A DNA stretch of 64,000 nt from Antedon bifida (Eukaryota; Echinodermata; Crinoidea; Comatulida; Antedonidae), in contig OY727095.1 in assembly GCA_963402885.1 (NCBI GenBank), forward strand, positions 29,331,001 to 29,395,000. Reading direction: 5' to 3'. The notes under the pieces were generated by a model that ran no database searches, was not told the DNA's origin, and saw only the letters and a program-made list of their open reading frames with translations. Below, piece after piece: positions 41,186-53,525 of the stretch; position 1 is the first letter of the stretch, and each line of letters begins with the position of its first letter. A program made the position numbers and the translations under genes.

Positions 41186-43326
41186 CGAACAGAACCTCTG
41201 ATTTGCGAGCCACCATTCAGGCCTGTTGATTTCCTTACTCCAAAATGGCTGGCACCTGCCGTAGCCTAGGTATAACAGAGCCATTGTAAACGTCAATAAG
41301 AAGAAAAAGAATGAGTTTTATTAATATCTTTAAACAAACATGAATGTGCGATATTCGGGGTACACCAAAAGCAGCTGTAATGACGTCATAAGACACATCA
41401 ATAACCTCGCTACCAAATACGGCTATATTCCGATTGGTACCATGTTTATGACGTCATAATTCTGCATCCGGTTGAAGTACGAACATTTTCTCTTTATATC
41501 ACTTGAGCTGTCCTATCCATACAGTACATAATATGAATATAATTGGACATTATTATTCAAAATTATCAACATACCTTCTTTCTTTGCTAATGTTGTGATC
41601 CGGCTCCTGAGTTCCTTGACACAGTGGGCCTCTATAGGCTTATTTGTTATATTTTCTAAAAATAGATAGATCTGTCAATATGTGATCAAGACACACAGAA
41701 GCCAAAGTGGCTTACAATTACAAAATAGTTACAACTCCATGATGCAGTAGCAATAGTAGCTAGCAATATGTTTCAAGCATCTTTTTTATATTGTACTTTA
41801 GTATAGGGAGCGAGGTCATGTGATTTTGTTCTAGAGTAGACTGGAGTTTATTCCAGTAAGATGGTCCTTCAATGAAAATTGATCTTTTATTTATTTCTAG
41901 TCTACTGTGTGGAATATATATCTTATTTGCGTTTCTTAGTCTTTGAGAGATCAGTTTTAGGGTTTAAATCAATCAAGTTGTTTATAGGGATGGGAAGTTC
42001 TTGGAGATGATATTTGAACATAAAGCATGCAATTTGAATTTTATATATACATTTTTAAACTTTGTAATAGTGGTTTGGAGGCTGTACAAATTTAAAAGAA
42101 TATGTTTAGGAAAGACGTGTTTTACCTTGTAGATGATACCAATGGATTTAGCGATTTTATTTGAGATGGGGTTACCAACATAAATGTTCATTTATATGTA
42201 TTCCGAGGAACATAACTGTTTGTTCTCTTTGTAATATTGAATTGCTAATTTGGATTTGGGAGATAATTGTTTTCGTTCTTGTAAATAGCTTTGAATCCAT
42301 TTGTAACCAGTTCCTCGAATACCATAGGTGATGCATCTTTTTAAGCAAAATATCATGATTCAGTTATATAATCTGTAATGGCTTTAACAACGCGAGGGGA
42401 TATGTCATCGTACCCTGGACTTTTATTCCCTTTTATTTATGTTTGTTTTATCATCATAAATTACATTAAAGATCACCAATCTTGCCACCAACCCCCGCAA
42501 AAGATTAAACAAATACCTTCCACTCTTTTCTCCTCCTTCAAGGCATCTTCAATTATTGCTTGATTTTTTTTTAGTTTTTTTACTGCAGATTCTGTTCCTA
42601 TTTAAAAACACAAAACCGTTTAATATCTTGTACCTCTTAACATCAAACCTTATATTGTAATATTTGTTGATGTTTTTTCTTTATCGTTGGAAATGGAACA
42701 GTATTTAATCTCACTTATTAAAGATAGATATATTGACACTAAATTGCAGGAGAAAACATCCGTTAAAACGAAATAATTGAACGTCCACTTTAACTTTTTA
42801 ATACTTTATTTCAAATATATAAACTATTACATTAATACACACTTACCATCCCAATGCAGATTGTTGTTGCGCATTGAAACTACAACTATAGGAATTTTAT
42901 ATTTCTTTGCAAATTTATGCACCTTTGAATTAAAAAAAAGTCAAAAGAATGTGATGGACTACATTCACCTCCACTCTCTTCAATTTGTTAATTACTGTTT
43001 TCATCACGTAACATTAAAATTACTCTTTATATTCTATACAGTATATTCATATACTTACATCCTCTGTTGACTAGTTCCTGGAGCAGCTGAAACAAACATG
43101 AGTTTCAGTGAAACATCAAGAATATAGTATGTTTACAAAATATTATCAGTGAACCATGCTCAAAATTTAAATTTAAATTAACTTTACTTTTTTAATTATA
43201 ATTTTCATACGCAACTTACTTTTTATACTCAAAATATACTAAAAAATATAAAGCATACCTGCTTTCCAATGCCTAAAAATCCCCGGATTAAAGTCCTTGA
43301 CATTTCTTCTTCAGATTCATCAATAT
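41186..43326 (-). CDS. Best-preserved exon set of an unrecognised repeated gene
   Basis: Minus-strand exons with canonical borders: e 43259-43326 (DESEEEMSRTLIRGFLGIGK), f 43059-43086 (LLQELVNRG), a 42847-42922 (VHKFAKKYKIPIVVVSMRNN), b 42517-42597 (NQAIIEDALKEEKRVE), c 41575-41655 (NITNKPIEAHCVKELRSRIT) and d about 41186-41265 (GYGRCQPFW, then NRPEWW and RFCSP). Exons b and c are both 81 nt and phase 1-1, and a ends in phase 1, so a-b-c-d reads in one frame; the join f to a is out of phase, so an exon may be missing there. Exon d in this copy runs into a TGA. No signal peptide or membrane helix. The Trp/Pro-rich d segment is distinctive, but I cannot name the family. A LINE sits in the b-c intron. 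Confidence 0.5.
41700..42440 (-). mobile_element. LINE 3' fragment inside the b-c intron
   Basis: Minus-strand reading gives parts of ORF2 also seen at 45720-47850 (FPKHILLNLYSL; KIAKSIGIIYKV). The same stretch, including the adjoining gtaatagtggtttggaggctg, is shared with the copy at 45938-46600, but several internal pieces are deleted. Confidence 0.65.
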
Positions 43327-43690
43327 CTAAAAAGAGAGTAATAGGTGATAAAAAAATAATAAAGCCTAAGATAATTTGCTACAATGACCTGTTATTTAAT
43401 ATCTGCTAATGACTTTTAAGGTACTGTGCACCCACTGCTTCACATTTTACTTTCTTTTAACAGACCAATTATCCATTGGTCAAGTGTGGCTCATGTGAAC
43501 GAGACTACTGTTGTCTCTCATGTTGTTTATACTTTAAGAAAAGATGTTAAGAAAAGTGTTCGTTTTTTATTGAAATTTCTTACAATATATATTTTTTTAT
43601 CACTGCATTGACAGTATAAATCTTCTTGAATGTGTATCAATTAATATCAATAAATTTCTGGCGCCACGCATTCAGGATTGCTATACACTC
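43327..43690. other. Intron or spacer upstream of exon e
   Basis: Mostly AT-rich. A possible further minus-strand exon begins after tttttttttag near 43685 (ECIAILNAWRQKFIDIN then stop); a diverged counterpart follows tttatag near 40365. It could be a terminal exon of the set to its right, but support is weak. Confidence 0.3.
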
Positions 43691-44660
43691 GGCTAAAAAA
43701 AAAACATGCATTTTAATAAAATATAAATAAATTTGGTGGTTCTTGACAAGAACATATCACAGGTGATTTTAACGTGGCATCTCTGATTTTGGGTGCAAAT
43801 AAATACGTTTATCGCCTATAAATGATCCGGGGAAGAGTAAACTCTTCATTGATTAATTCCTAATTTAGTTGGAGAACATAACCGTATCCAATAAAGAAAA
43901 ATTATAGAAACTAATGTATTAATAAATAATAATAAATCTGAAAGGTTAATGATTGTATGAACGCATACCAAAATGTTGACTTACCGGTCTGGAAAGTAGG
44001 CATAGTGTATGTTCTATATATTTTTACTTAATTTGTATATTCATCAGTTTATTTGAAAAAAAAGAAAATTCTAATAAACATTTTCTTTCCTTTCCGTTTT
44101 GACCTCTGCCCATTAATTTTCACGATACGTCCATGATAAGCATTTAGTTAAAGATGTATTGTCCCTTGAAACACAAAAAATAAAATTTAAATTGGCCATA
44201 TCAAAGCATAGAGATATTATAGTGAACTATAATATCTCTATGATCAAAGTAATATTAAAGTTATTTCGAGCCAAAACCAACCAGTTTACGTAATTAAAAG
44301 GTAATTTAATTTGATTACATTTCATCTGGAAAATCGTCGCGAGCAAAAGTAAACAAAGATTTCAAACCACAAGTATGCATTATGAATGTGCTAATTAGGA
44401 TTGTTTACAACTCCTTATGGTTGAGAAGGTGTTTTCACACAGATTTTGAGAAAGTTTTATGATTATGCATACAGAGTAGCCAAACAAGCGCGTTGCATTA
44501 TGAGATATGTTTTGATCGAAAACTTGACAGTTAAATGATTTTTTTTCGACTAATTTTTGGTGAAAGTCAATAATTATTATGATACTTTTTTTCGAAATAT
44601 TTATTTTTTTATTTTTTTGGAATTGGGACAATACATCTTTAACATTATTAAAATATAAAA
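43690..44660. repeat. Copy 2 of the large segmental repeat
   Basis: Paralogue of 40320-41110 with the same block order. It differs by an insertion at about 43855-43910 and by a perfect hairpin insertion at 44207-44242. Confidence 0.7.
44207..44242. repeat. Perfect 16-bp-stem hairpin inserted in the segmental repeat
   Basis: CATAGAGATATTATAG, a TGAA loop and the exact complement form a 36-nt palindrome. It is bracketed by ATCAAAG at 44200-44206 and 44243-44249, whereas the paralogous site near 40803 has one atcaaag and no hairpin. Confidence 0.9.
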
Positions 44661-44689
44661 AGGGCCTAGCTTTTGTAAATGTTCGTGGC

Positions 44690-47600
44690 GAACAGAATCT
44701 TTGATTTGCGGGCCACCATTCAGGCCTGTTCTTTTCTTGACACCAAAATGGCTGGCACCTGCCGTAGCCTAGGTATAATAGAGCCATTGTAAATGTCAAT
44801 AAGAAGAAAAAGAATATGAGTTTTATTAATTTCTTTAAACAAGCACGAATGTCCGATATTAGGGGTACAGCAAAATGAGCTGTAATAACGTCATAAGACA
44901 GGATGTAACGTCACATACACATCAATAACCTCGCTACTAAATACACCTATATTCCGAAAAGTTACGTCACATAACCAGAAATGGCATAATTACGGTAAAT
45001 TATGAAATCTCAAAGTGATTTTTTTGCTATTTTCGGGAGCAGAAGTGACGTCACAATATCATAAATAGGTTTTATTGTACATATTCTTATTCTCCAAGTC
45101 AAGACCTTTGAAATGCCACCAAACACGGCTAGGCCTATATTACGACGAAAATCGTAAAAGGTACCATCTTCAAGATGTTATATGGCTGCATCTGGGTTGA
45201 AATTAAAATATTCGGTTCTATAGCTTTGAGGTCCCTGTAATATACCCATGCCAAATCCCAGCTCAATACTACAACGAATAAGGGAGGAGTAGTACTTTAT
45301 AAATCGCATTTTTGCGATTGGTACCATGTTTATGACGTTATAATTCTGCATCCGGTTGAAGTACGAACATTTTATCTTTATAGCTTTGTTCACATATTAC
45401 CCTAGTGTATGCATGCCATGTTTCAGTAGGACTTGAAAGTTGGCTCAATAATGTCCAGATGGAAGAGGAAGAGGAGAAGATGAGTGAGTCCTAGACTCGG
45501 TTACCCCGAGTAAAAATCGTTATATATATTATATATCACTTGAGCTGTCCTATCCATACAGTACATAATATGAATATAATTGGACATTATTATTCAAAAT
45601 TATCAACATACCTTCTTTCTTTGCTAATTTTGTTATTCGGCTCCTCAGATCCTTAACACTGTGGGCCTCTATAGGCTTATTTGTTATATTTTCTAAAAAT
45701 AGATACATATCTGTCAATATGTTTGTCCATAACTTTTATTCAACATCAACAGACAGTTTACATAGTTTATGGTCAAGACACACAGAAGCCAAAGTGGCTT
45801 GTCTTTGTAGTCCCTAAGCATAAAACATAAAAAATAGACGGACGAATTACAATTACAAACAAATGATATTTTGAGACATTTTGAAAATGTGAGATCAAGC
45901 AAAATAGTTACCACTCCAGTAGCAGTAGCAATAGTAGCTAGCAATATGTTTCAAATATCATCTTTTTTATATTGTACTTTAGTATAGGGAGCGAGGTCAT
46001 GTGATTTTGTTCTAGAGTAGACTGGAGTTTATTCCAGTAAGATGGTCCTTCAATGAAAATTGATCTTTTATTTATTTCTAGTCTACTGTGTGGAATATAT
46101 ATCTTATTTGCGTTTCTTAATGTATTTGAGCGATCAGGTTTAGGGTTTAAATCAATCAAGTTGTTTATAGGGATGGGAGGTTCTTGGAGATGATATTTAA
46201 ACATGCATGCAATTTGAATTTAATTTATATCGTATATATTTAACATTTTTAAACTTTGTAATAGTGGTTTGGAGGCTGTTCTCATCGGTGAGTTTGTAAT
46301 CATTCTAGCTATATGTTTTTGTAATTTATGTATTTTTTCTAAGTTTGTTGGATATTCATTTCCCCATATTATATTGCAGTAATAGAGGTGTGGTAGGCTA
46401 AATGCATTGTACAAATTTAAAAGAATATGTTTAGGAAAGACGTGTTTTACCTTGTAGATGATACCAATGGATTTAGCGATTTTATTTGAGATGTAGTTTA
46501 TATGGGGTTACCAACATAAATGTTCATTTATATGTATATGTATGTACTGTTTGTTCTCTTTGTAATATTGAATTGCTAATTTGGATTTGGGAAGTAATTT
46601 CAGGGTTCTTTTTTGTCGTGGTCTAAAAATAATGTAGTTAGTCTTATCGATATTTGAAATAAGTTTGTCATAAACCATTTATTAATTTTTGAAAGTTCAA
46701 TATTTAATGTGTCTATAAGATTGTTTATATTATTATCACTCATGAAAACAGTGGTGTCATCTGCAAAGGAAATCACGTTTATTTTATCACTTACTCTAAT
46801 AATATTGTTAACATAGATAAGAACTTGCCCTGGTCCATGCCGTTTAGCTGCCATTTTATGCAATTTTAAAACGTTACTACAATTTAACGTTTTTATAAAA
46901 AATAAAATATAACCGCATGATTCATAGGGCTATAATTACGTTATAAACGACATGGACCGGGATGACGATACATGGGTAGGGGCGAGTAAAATGGCAGCTA
47001 GACGGCATGGACTGGGGAAAGTGGTATTTTTCTGAAATGACTGGACCCTACTCGCCCCAACCCATGTATCGTCACCCCGGTCCATGCCGTTTATAACGTA
47101 ATTATAGCCCTATAAATCATGCATTTATATTGCATTTTTTATAAAAAAAAAGTTAAATTGTACTAACGTTTTAAAATGGCGTAAAATGGAAGCTAGACGG
47201 CATGGACCAGGGCAAGTGGTATATTTCTGAAATGAATGGACCCTACTCGACCCAATCCATGTATCGTCATCCCGGTCCATGCCGTTTATAACGTAATTAT
47301 AGCCCTATAAATCATAGACCTGTTAGTCCAAGCCGTAAGTATAAACAATTTAATTAAATTATTACACATTTTGCGCCCCATACATGTGAATGTGAATGTC
47401 GAATAAGTACCAACTTCACACAAAAAATTGAATATCGAATAAGGAATAAGTAACCAACTTCACGCCGGTTCCTCGAATACCATAGTGATGCATCTTTTTA
47501 AGCAAAATATCATGATTCATTACATCGAATGCCTTTGATAGGTCCATGAATACGCTAAATGAGTATTTCTTGTTCTCGAATGTGATTATGTGTTTCAAGT

Positions 47601-48640
47601 ATGGCTTGCGAGGTTGAGTGCTTAGCTCGAAATTCGTATTAGTGGGGGTTTAAGAGTGCATATTTCGTTGAGTAGGTGTATAGTCTATAATACATTGCTC
47701 TTTCAAGGATTTTGGATAGGACTGGAAGGATTGATATAAGACGATAATTTTTAATTTCGTTGATTGTGTAAGGGGAACAGTTATATAATCTGTAATGGCT
47801 TTAACATAATAAATTACATTAAAGATCACCAATCTTGCCACCACACCCCGCAAAAGATTAACCAAATACCTTCCACTCTTTTCTCCTCCTTCAAGGCATC
47901 TTCAATTATTGCTTGATTTTTTAAAAGTTTTTTTACTGCAGATTCTGTTCCTATTTAAAAACACAAAACCGTTTAATATCTTGTACATCTTAACATCTTT
48001 TTAATACTTTATTTCAAATATATAAACTATTATATTAATACACACTTACCATCCCAATGCAGATTGTTGTTGCGCATTGAAACTACAACTATAGGAATTT
48101 TATATTTCTTTGCAAATTTATGCACCTTTGAATTAAAAAAAAGTCAAAAGAATGTAATAGACTACATTCACCTAACAAGTCCACTCTCTTCAATTTGTTA
48201 ATTACTGTTTTCATCACCAATCTTGCCACCACACCCCGTAAAAGAACAAATACCTGTCACTCTTCCTTCGTCCTTTAAAGCATCATAAATTGCTTGATTT
48301 TATTGCTGTTTTAATTCCTATTTAAAAACACAAAACCGTTTAATGTCTTGTACCTCTTAACAACGAACCTTATATTGTAATATTTGTTGATGTTTTTTCT
48401 TTATCGTTGAAATGGAACAGTATTTAATCTCACTTATTAAAGATAGATATATTGGCACTAAATTGCAGGAGAAAACATCCGTTAAACGAAAGAATTGAAC
48501 ATCCACTTTAACCTTTTAATACTTTATTTCAAATATATAAACTATTACATTAATACACACTTACCATCCCAATGCAGTTTGTTGTTGCGCATCGAAACTA
48601 CAACTATATTAATATTATACTTCTTGGCAAATTTATTAAC
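44690..48640 (-). CDS. Second exon set of the repeated gene, LINE-interrupted
   Basis: Exons on the minus strand: a at 48565-48640 (VNKFAKKYN), a shortened b at 48254-48317 (64 nt, frame lost), a again at 48050-48125, intact b at 47870-47950, c at 45612-45692 (81 nt) and d at about 44690-44768, here open through PEWWPANQRFCSPR. Donors (gtaagtgtg, gtatttg, gtatgtt) and acceptors (ttcaaag, ttaaatag, atttttag, tacctag) are the same as in the set at 41186-43326. Two a-b pairs before one c-d pair indicate an additional local duplication. A LINE occupies the b-c intron. Whether any transcript spans this is unknown. Confidence 0.48.
45720..47850 (-). mobile_element. CR1/L2-like LINE, broken by a palindromic insertion
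   Basis: Minus-strand ORF2 pieces in order: the first catalytic block (FSVFMDLSKAFDVMNHDILL at 47598-47416), the FADD block (VISFADDTTVFMSDNN at about 46780), the thumb region (FSLPHLYYCNIIWGN at 46414) and the C-terminal region (GPSYWNKLQSTLEQNH at 46060). Between the first and second blocks lies the palindromic element at 46830-47320. Stops and frame changes make it inactive. Confidence 0.78.
46830..47320. mobile_element. Palindromic element with nested second inverted unit
   Basis: Arms with ttttaaaacgttactac, gggctataattacgttataaa, catggaccggg and gacgatacatggg are repeated inverted at 47050-47180. A third, partial unit follows to 47315. It interrupts the LINE reverse transcriptase exactly between catalytic blocks and is non-coding. 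Confidence 0.7.
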
Positions 48641-48719
48641 CTTTGAATTAAAAAAAAGTCAAAAGAATGTAATAGACTACATTCACATAACAAGTCCACT
48701 CTCTTCAATTTCTGAGAAA

Positions 48720-49050
48720 AATGGGGATAACAATCACATTAAAAAACCTTGAATAAACAGTACACCTAATAAATATGTATGTCGGTGCATTTTGTTAGGA
48801 CTTGCAAAGTTTCTACTCGAAAGGAATTGATGCAGGATATAGAAATAATTACTAATTGCTAGACACTCTATTTGTCAACGTTATTGACCAATCAATTATA
48901 AACCTAAAATATTTATGTGTTTTTGTGGCACTGCCTTATTTTATCATAAACGTTGTAATGCATAGTAACCTGATTAAATAAAACAATAATATAGCCTTAC
49001 CCTCTGTAACAATCGTTTGTGTGCAATGGCAGACATGGTATTGGTGAGTA
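48720..49050. other. Non-coding; possible tiny plus-strand exon
   Basis: At 49026 the plus strand reads ATGGCAGACATGGTATTG followed by gtgagtaaat, a start codon and a good donor (MADMVL). It is too short to support a gene by itself. Confidence 0.25.
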
Positions 49051-49059
49051 AATAATAGT

Positions 49060-49880
49060 AAAAATTCTATAAAAAAAATTAATACCAGATATTAAAATTA
49101 CTATCAGTTATATATTATACAACATATAAAAATACAATTGATTAAACTGTATAGGCCTATAATACAATAACTACACAAACATTGACAAGCGTTTGTTGCT
49201 AACGCCAGTAACGTAAACATTTCGTTTGCTTAGCGTCCCTGGTTACCGGCATTAGCAACAAACGTAAAAAGCGGGAAGGCCTAGCTGATCAAAGTGTTGA
49301 AAAATGATAGTACCAAACTAACAAATTGTAATTTAATACCGTTTTCTTCTATCAATATTAATTGTTTTATCAATGTGTCACCTATTTCACTGTGGTATAT
49401 CTAGAAAATAAAGAAAATAACCCTTTAAAGACAACCAAGTGTACTTAGTGTGTAAAAAATTTAAATATGTTTGCCAATCACGCCACCAACGTTTAAGTAT
49501 GATTTGATTTGCAAACAATGTGAATAAGAGGTAATTCAGAGCGTCATTTCGACGATCGAGCATTCTCTACTTCTACGGAGGGCTATTTATGCCTTTATTT
49601 ACTTCCGAAATAGAAATAGTACTACGGTAACTGATCCATGGACCAAATTTAAAAACCATACCAGATATTAAAATTACTATCAATTATATATTATACAACA
49701 TATAAAAATACAATTGATTAAACTGTATAGGCCTATAATACAATAACTACACAAACATTGACAAGCGTTTTAGTCTAATTTAGTGAAATTACATTCAGTA
49801 ATTTATTCTTATTTATACCTTTTATTATGTTCGTTTGTTGCTAACGCCAGTAACGTAAACATTTTACTATGGGACTCAAT
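49060..49880. repeat. Direct duplication, about 200-bp unit, 600 bp apart
   Basis: The stretch from ccagatattaaaattacta through tgattaaactgtataggcc to acattgacaagcg occurs at 49085-49190 and 49663-49770 almost identically. The following tttgttgctaacgccagtaa is adjacent in the first copy and displaced by about 65 bp of insertion in the second. Confidence 0.8.
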
Positions 49881-51560
49881 TTCAAGGGCGCCTCGCACGT
49901 CGAGTAAGGATACGGAAAGTTATATAAAAAGTAAAATTAATTAATTATGTAATGTGGTGATAATATTATTGATATTACTTATAATCCTGAGTTAGTTATT
50001 GGCAAGGTATATCGAGAAAAAAAATTTCCGTAGGGAAGCCTACGTTAACCATTTTAAAATACTACCAGTGTTATTTACAGTCATGTCACGCTAAAACTCA
50101 TCTCAAATAAATGTATTGACAATTAACAAGATCCAAAAACAGTATGATCATTCATTTTTATCTTTTGTATAATGAAAAAAAAAAAAAATAGAAGTGATGT
50201 TGTTTGCGGGTTATTTTTATAATTTATTGCCGATAACACCATTTTCGTTGTGCTAATTGCCATTGCGATCCCCATTCATTATCTCTATTCATCGTGACAG
50301 GCGCCCTATCTCGAGCGGTTCTCTATTTTTTAAACGAAGTGTGACATCTTCATACTTAGTTGGGGAGCCAGAAAGGGTTCACCTGCACCCCCTAGCAAAC
50401 TATGTTAACAATGTTTTTTTGCTGTTGGCCGAAGGTGGACAGAAACCCCTTTTCTCACCATTGGTCAAGAAACCGGCCATATGAATATCTCATCAACCAC
50501 TTGTCAGAAAGTGATAATTGTGATCTAAAACTAAAAAAAAGTATATTTTTATATTTGTTCTAATGTAATACAAATTTTTAGGCTTGGAGCACACTTTTCA
50601 TATCTCAGAAACTGTTGGGTGTCAAAATACTCAGAAGATACATATTTCTATTCACTTTAATGAACAACTTTTGCCAAAAAAAAAAATCGTGAAACTTTCT
50701 TTCTGACTAGTGGTTGAAAATAAAGTCTCAAATTACTCCCAAAATAATATTTATTTGCTCTAATACAATAGAAATACTTACAAATATTTGTTTATAAATT
50801 TGTAATTTTTTTTCTTTTCATGTACGACGACAACATATTAGGTAAAAACAACAAATCACAGTTACACTTCGAGTCTAACCACAAGTCATCACCAAGGAAT
50901 GAATGCAAGATGATGCTCTCAACATTTTAGGTAAAAACAACAAATCAGTTAAACTTTGAGTCTAACTTGCGGAATGTTAACCATACAAATACTTATATTG
51001 TTTATAACTTTGTATTATATGTAATTCTTTTTTTTTTCTTTTTTTTCAAGAACTACCACAACTCATCACAAGGAATGAATGCAAGACGGTGTAGATGTAA
51101 AGTAAAAATATACCTATAGACCTAATTATACACATTAATCAACATGAATATGCCGTAATTCCTGTTGTATTTGATATTATTACACAATATCTATCTATAT
51201 ACCATCATTCAAGTTTGTCATTACAGTGGAATAGTATGGGTATAGTAGTAGCGCACAGTGCTAAACTATACGATTTTAATTGTATCATATTCATTGCGTC
51301 CGCCAAGAAAACGATCAAGTTGAAATGATAACGATAGCGAGTACCTTTTTCTGTAAATCGTTAACATTTCAATGTTTACGTAGAAGATTGCCGATTATTG
51401 TATAAATAACTATATGTTAGATAGTTGATTGTTCAATGTGTGGAAAATAAATAAACTAAGGGAAATTACTTTAAGCATTGACCACCTGAACAGTTGTCGA
51501 CATGACAAAAAAAACTAATCAAAATATTGACCAAAAAAAATAATTATGCCAAAAAAGATA
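49881..51560. other. Non-coding with short duplicated blocks
   Basis: aggtaaaaacaacaaatca and caaggaatgaatgcaaga recur at about 50838-50910, 50927-50950 and 51070-51085, a small local duplication. No gene supported. Confidence 0.4.
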
Positions 51561-51562
51561 AA

Positions 51563-52280
51563 TTAGGAAATGTAGTGGTTAAATAGTGATTGCTTATAGG
51601 TGATTTTAAAACTGGATACGGATTTCTTAGATTTCAGCTGGATTGGTAGTTGTTCCCATAATTTGGGGCCAAGGTATAGTATAGAGTTACTGGTAATTAG
51701 TGAGGGACGAAATTTTGGGTGAAAATTAGATGATGAAAAACGCGTTGGATAATTGTGATAGGTGGATGGTTTGCTAAAGAGGGAAGTGATATAGGTTGGA
51801 AGAGAGTTTTGTGATAATCGAAAAATAAAGATAGCGGTTTGTAATTTACTGATGTCAAAAATATTTAGGACCTTCAGGTTATAAAATAAGGGCTTAGAAT
51901 GAGAGTTGAAATCAGCCCCTGAACAGATTCGAATTACTCTTTTTTGTAATTTAAATAAACCATCAATATGAGTAGTTTCGAAGCTTGTCCAGGGGCATAA
52001 GTTTCCGAACTTATTTAGTGAACCGGACCAGGCAATATTACAGTAAGAAATGTAAGGAAGTACTAATGAATTGTATAAAATAAAGAGTATATTAATGGGA
52101 AGATAACGTTTCAATTTGTTGATTACACCTATATTTAATAATATTATTGATGTGTGAACTCCTAAAAATTTAGTTTCTTGAACTCGTGTAATTTCAGTGT
52201 TATCAATAAAAATGTTGTGTTTTGAATGAGTAGATTTAGTATTTTTGCGTGAGAAAATTATAAAGTTGGTCTTATAAATA
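51563..52280 (-). mobile_element. C-terminal part of a second CR1/L2-like LINE
   Basis: An open 183-codon minus-strand frame has the thumb signature NSLVLPYISYCNIAWSGS, FKLQKRVIRICSG and the end GPKLWEQLPIQLKSKKSVSS. Upstream (higher coordinates, to about 52280) further fragments in other frames follow (FSRKNTKS, IFIDNTEI). It is 5'-truncated. Confidence 0.78.
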
Positions 52281-52800
52281 AATGAAAGACGCTAGTAAAT
52301 TACCAACTGAACATTTTATTGCACTACAGGCTGTTTCTCAATCTTCAGGTGCTTGGCTCTGAATGATAGTCACAAGTGAATACAACTAAAGTTGTTCGAA
52401 GAAAGCAAACGCGTTTCTACATATTATACTCTATCAAGACATACTGTGTAAGCTTAAAACCATAATCTATTACAACCATTGAATTAATTAATAAATTAAG
52501 GCCTATAGTACAAACTTAACAACTTACCAAGGTTGTATCTCACAGACAAGCTTTTTTCCATCACTCTTCCATCAGTACTACATGCCTTACTCTTAACAAA
52601 AGAAACTAACAACGGGCCAGCGCAGTACAGCACACCTGGCTGAACATGCAAATGAACTCCAACAAAAACTAAACAATTGGTGGCAGCAGAACAATTAAGT
52701 ACAGATAAATTATATTGGTCACAAAAGCTTCCATGCGATATATTAAATAGCACACACTCTTTATTCTTTTAACATATTCTTTGACATGGACCAAAATATT
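52281..52800. other. Non-coding, nothing recognised
   Basis: A short minus-strand frame at 52753-52496 contains VGVHLHVQPGVLYCAGPLLV but matches no family I know. Confidence 0.3.
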
Positions 52801-52905
52801 CGTCGACTGGCCGAGTGGTTAAGCTTACTCCGTGGTTAATGGATTGTTACATTAGTGGTTGATTTTTGTTACGTTAGTGGGTAATGTTACGTTAGTGGGT
52901 GACTG
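52801..52905 (+). repeat. tRNA-Ser-like A-box followed by a short tandem repeat
   Basis: GTCGACTGGCCGAGTGGTTA at 52803 is a tRNA-Ser/Leu-type 5' half with a perfect A-box. It runs into three to four copies of a gttacgttagtgggta unit. A truncated SINE head is likely. Confidence 0.5.
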
Positions 52906-52933
52906 GCGCCGCAAATCGGCAGATCTTCAAGAC

Positions 52934-53516
52934 GGTAACGGGACGATTCGGCCCTGAGATGATTCGGCCCGGGACGATTCGGCCCTGGGACGATTCGGCC
53001 CGGGACGATTCGGCACACTTAAATTTATCGGCTTTGATATGCATTTATAAGCATAAAATAAGCTTTTTTCCCCAAACTTTATTTTCAGAGCGACTATGGG
53101 GTAGTACTACTAGGGATAAAGATGCAATAAAGCAAACATTTTGTAAACATTGTCGAAAATGATCATTTTTTAGTCACGCGAACGATGTAAACAAGTTACG
53201 CCCTCTGTTGGTCGCTTGGCGAATGCACGAAATAAACAAGGTTTTCGAAGTAATAAATTTAATATAAAATTACGTTTTTTTAGTAATTTATTATATATAT
53301 TATATCAAGATTGTCAATATCAATAAACACGGATTGTTAAACACCTTTAAAAACTGGAAAAATACCAAAAAAAATGAATATGAATTTGGTCTAAAGTGAG
53401 ACGTTTCGGCCCACAAAGTGAGACGATTCGGCCCAAAAGTGGGCCGAATCGTCTCACCAAAAGTGGGCCGAATAGTCCCGGGCCGAATCGTCTCAGGGCC
53501 GAATCGTCCCTGAACC
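52934..53516. mobile_element. Foldback element with GGGACGATTCGGCCC arms
   Basis: A 583-bp element. The left arm has five units of GGGACGATTCGGCCC type. The right arm starts with two forward units and continues with four inverted ones. Nine-bp repeats CTTCAAGAC flank it at 52925-52933 and 53517-53525. A 9-bp duplication is typical of Mutator-like elements. The interior is AT-rich and non-coding. Confidence 0.85.
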
Positions 53517-53525
53517 CTTCAAGAC

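Noticed and set aside
49026-49043. Micro-exon MADMVL with donor
   Set aside because: Six codons and a donor are expected by chance in 64 kb; no neighbouring exon found.
52934-53516. CRISPR-like array of short repeats
   Set aside because: Units are adjacent without unique spacers, occur in both orientations and are bounded by a transposon-type 9-bp target duplication.
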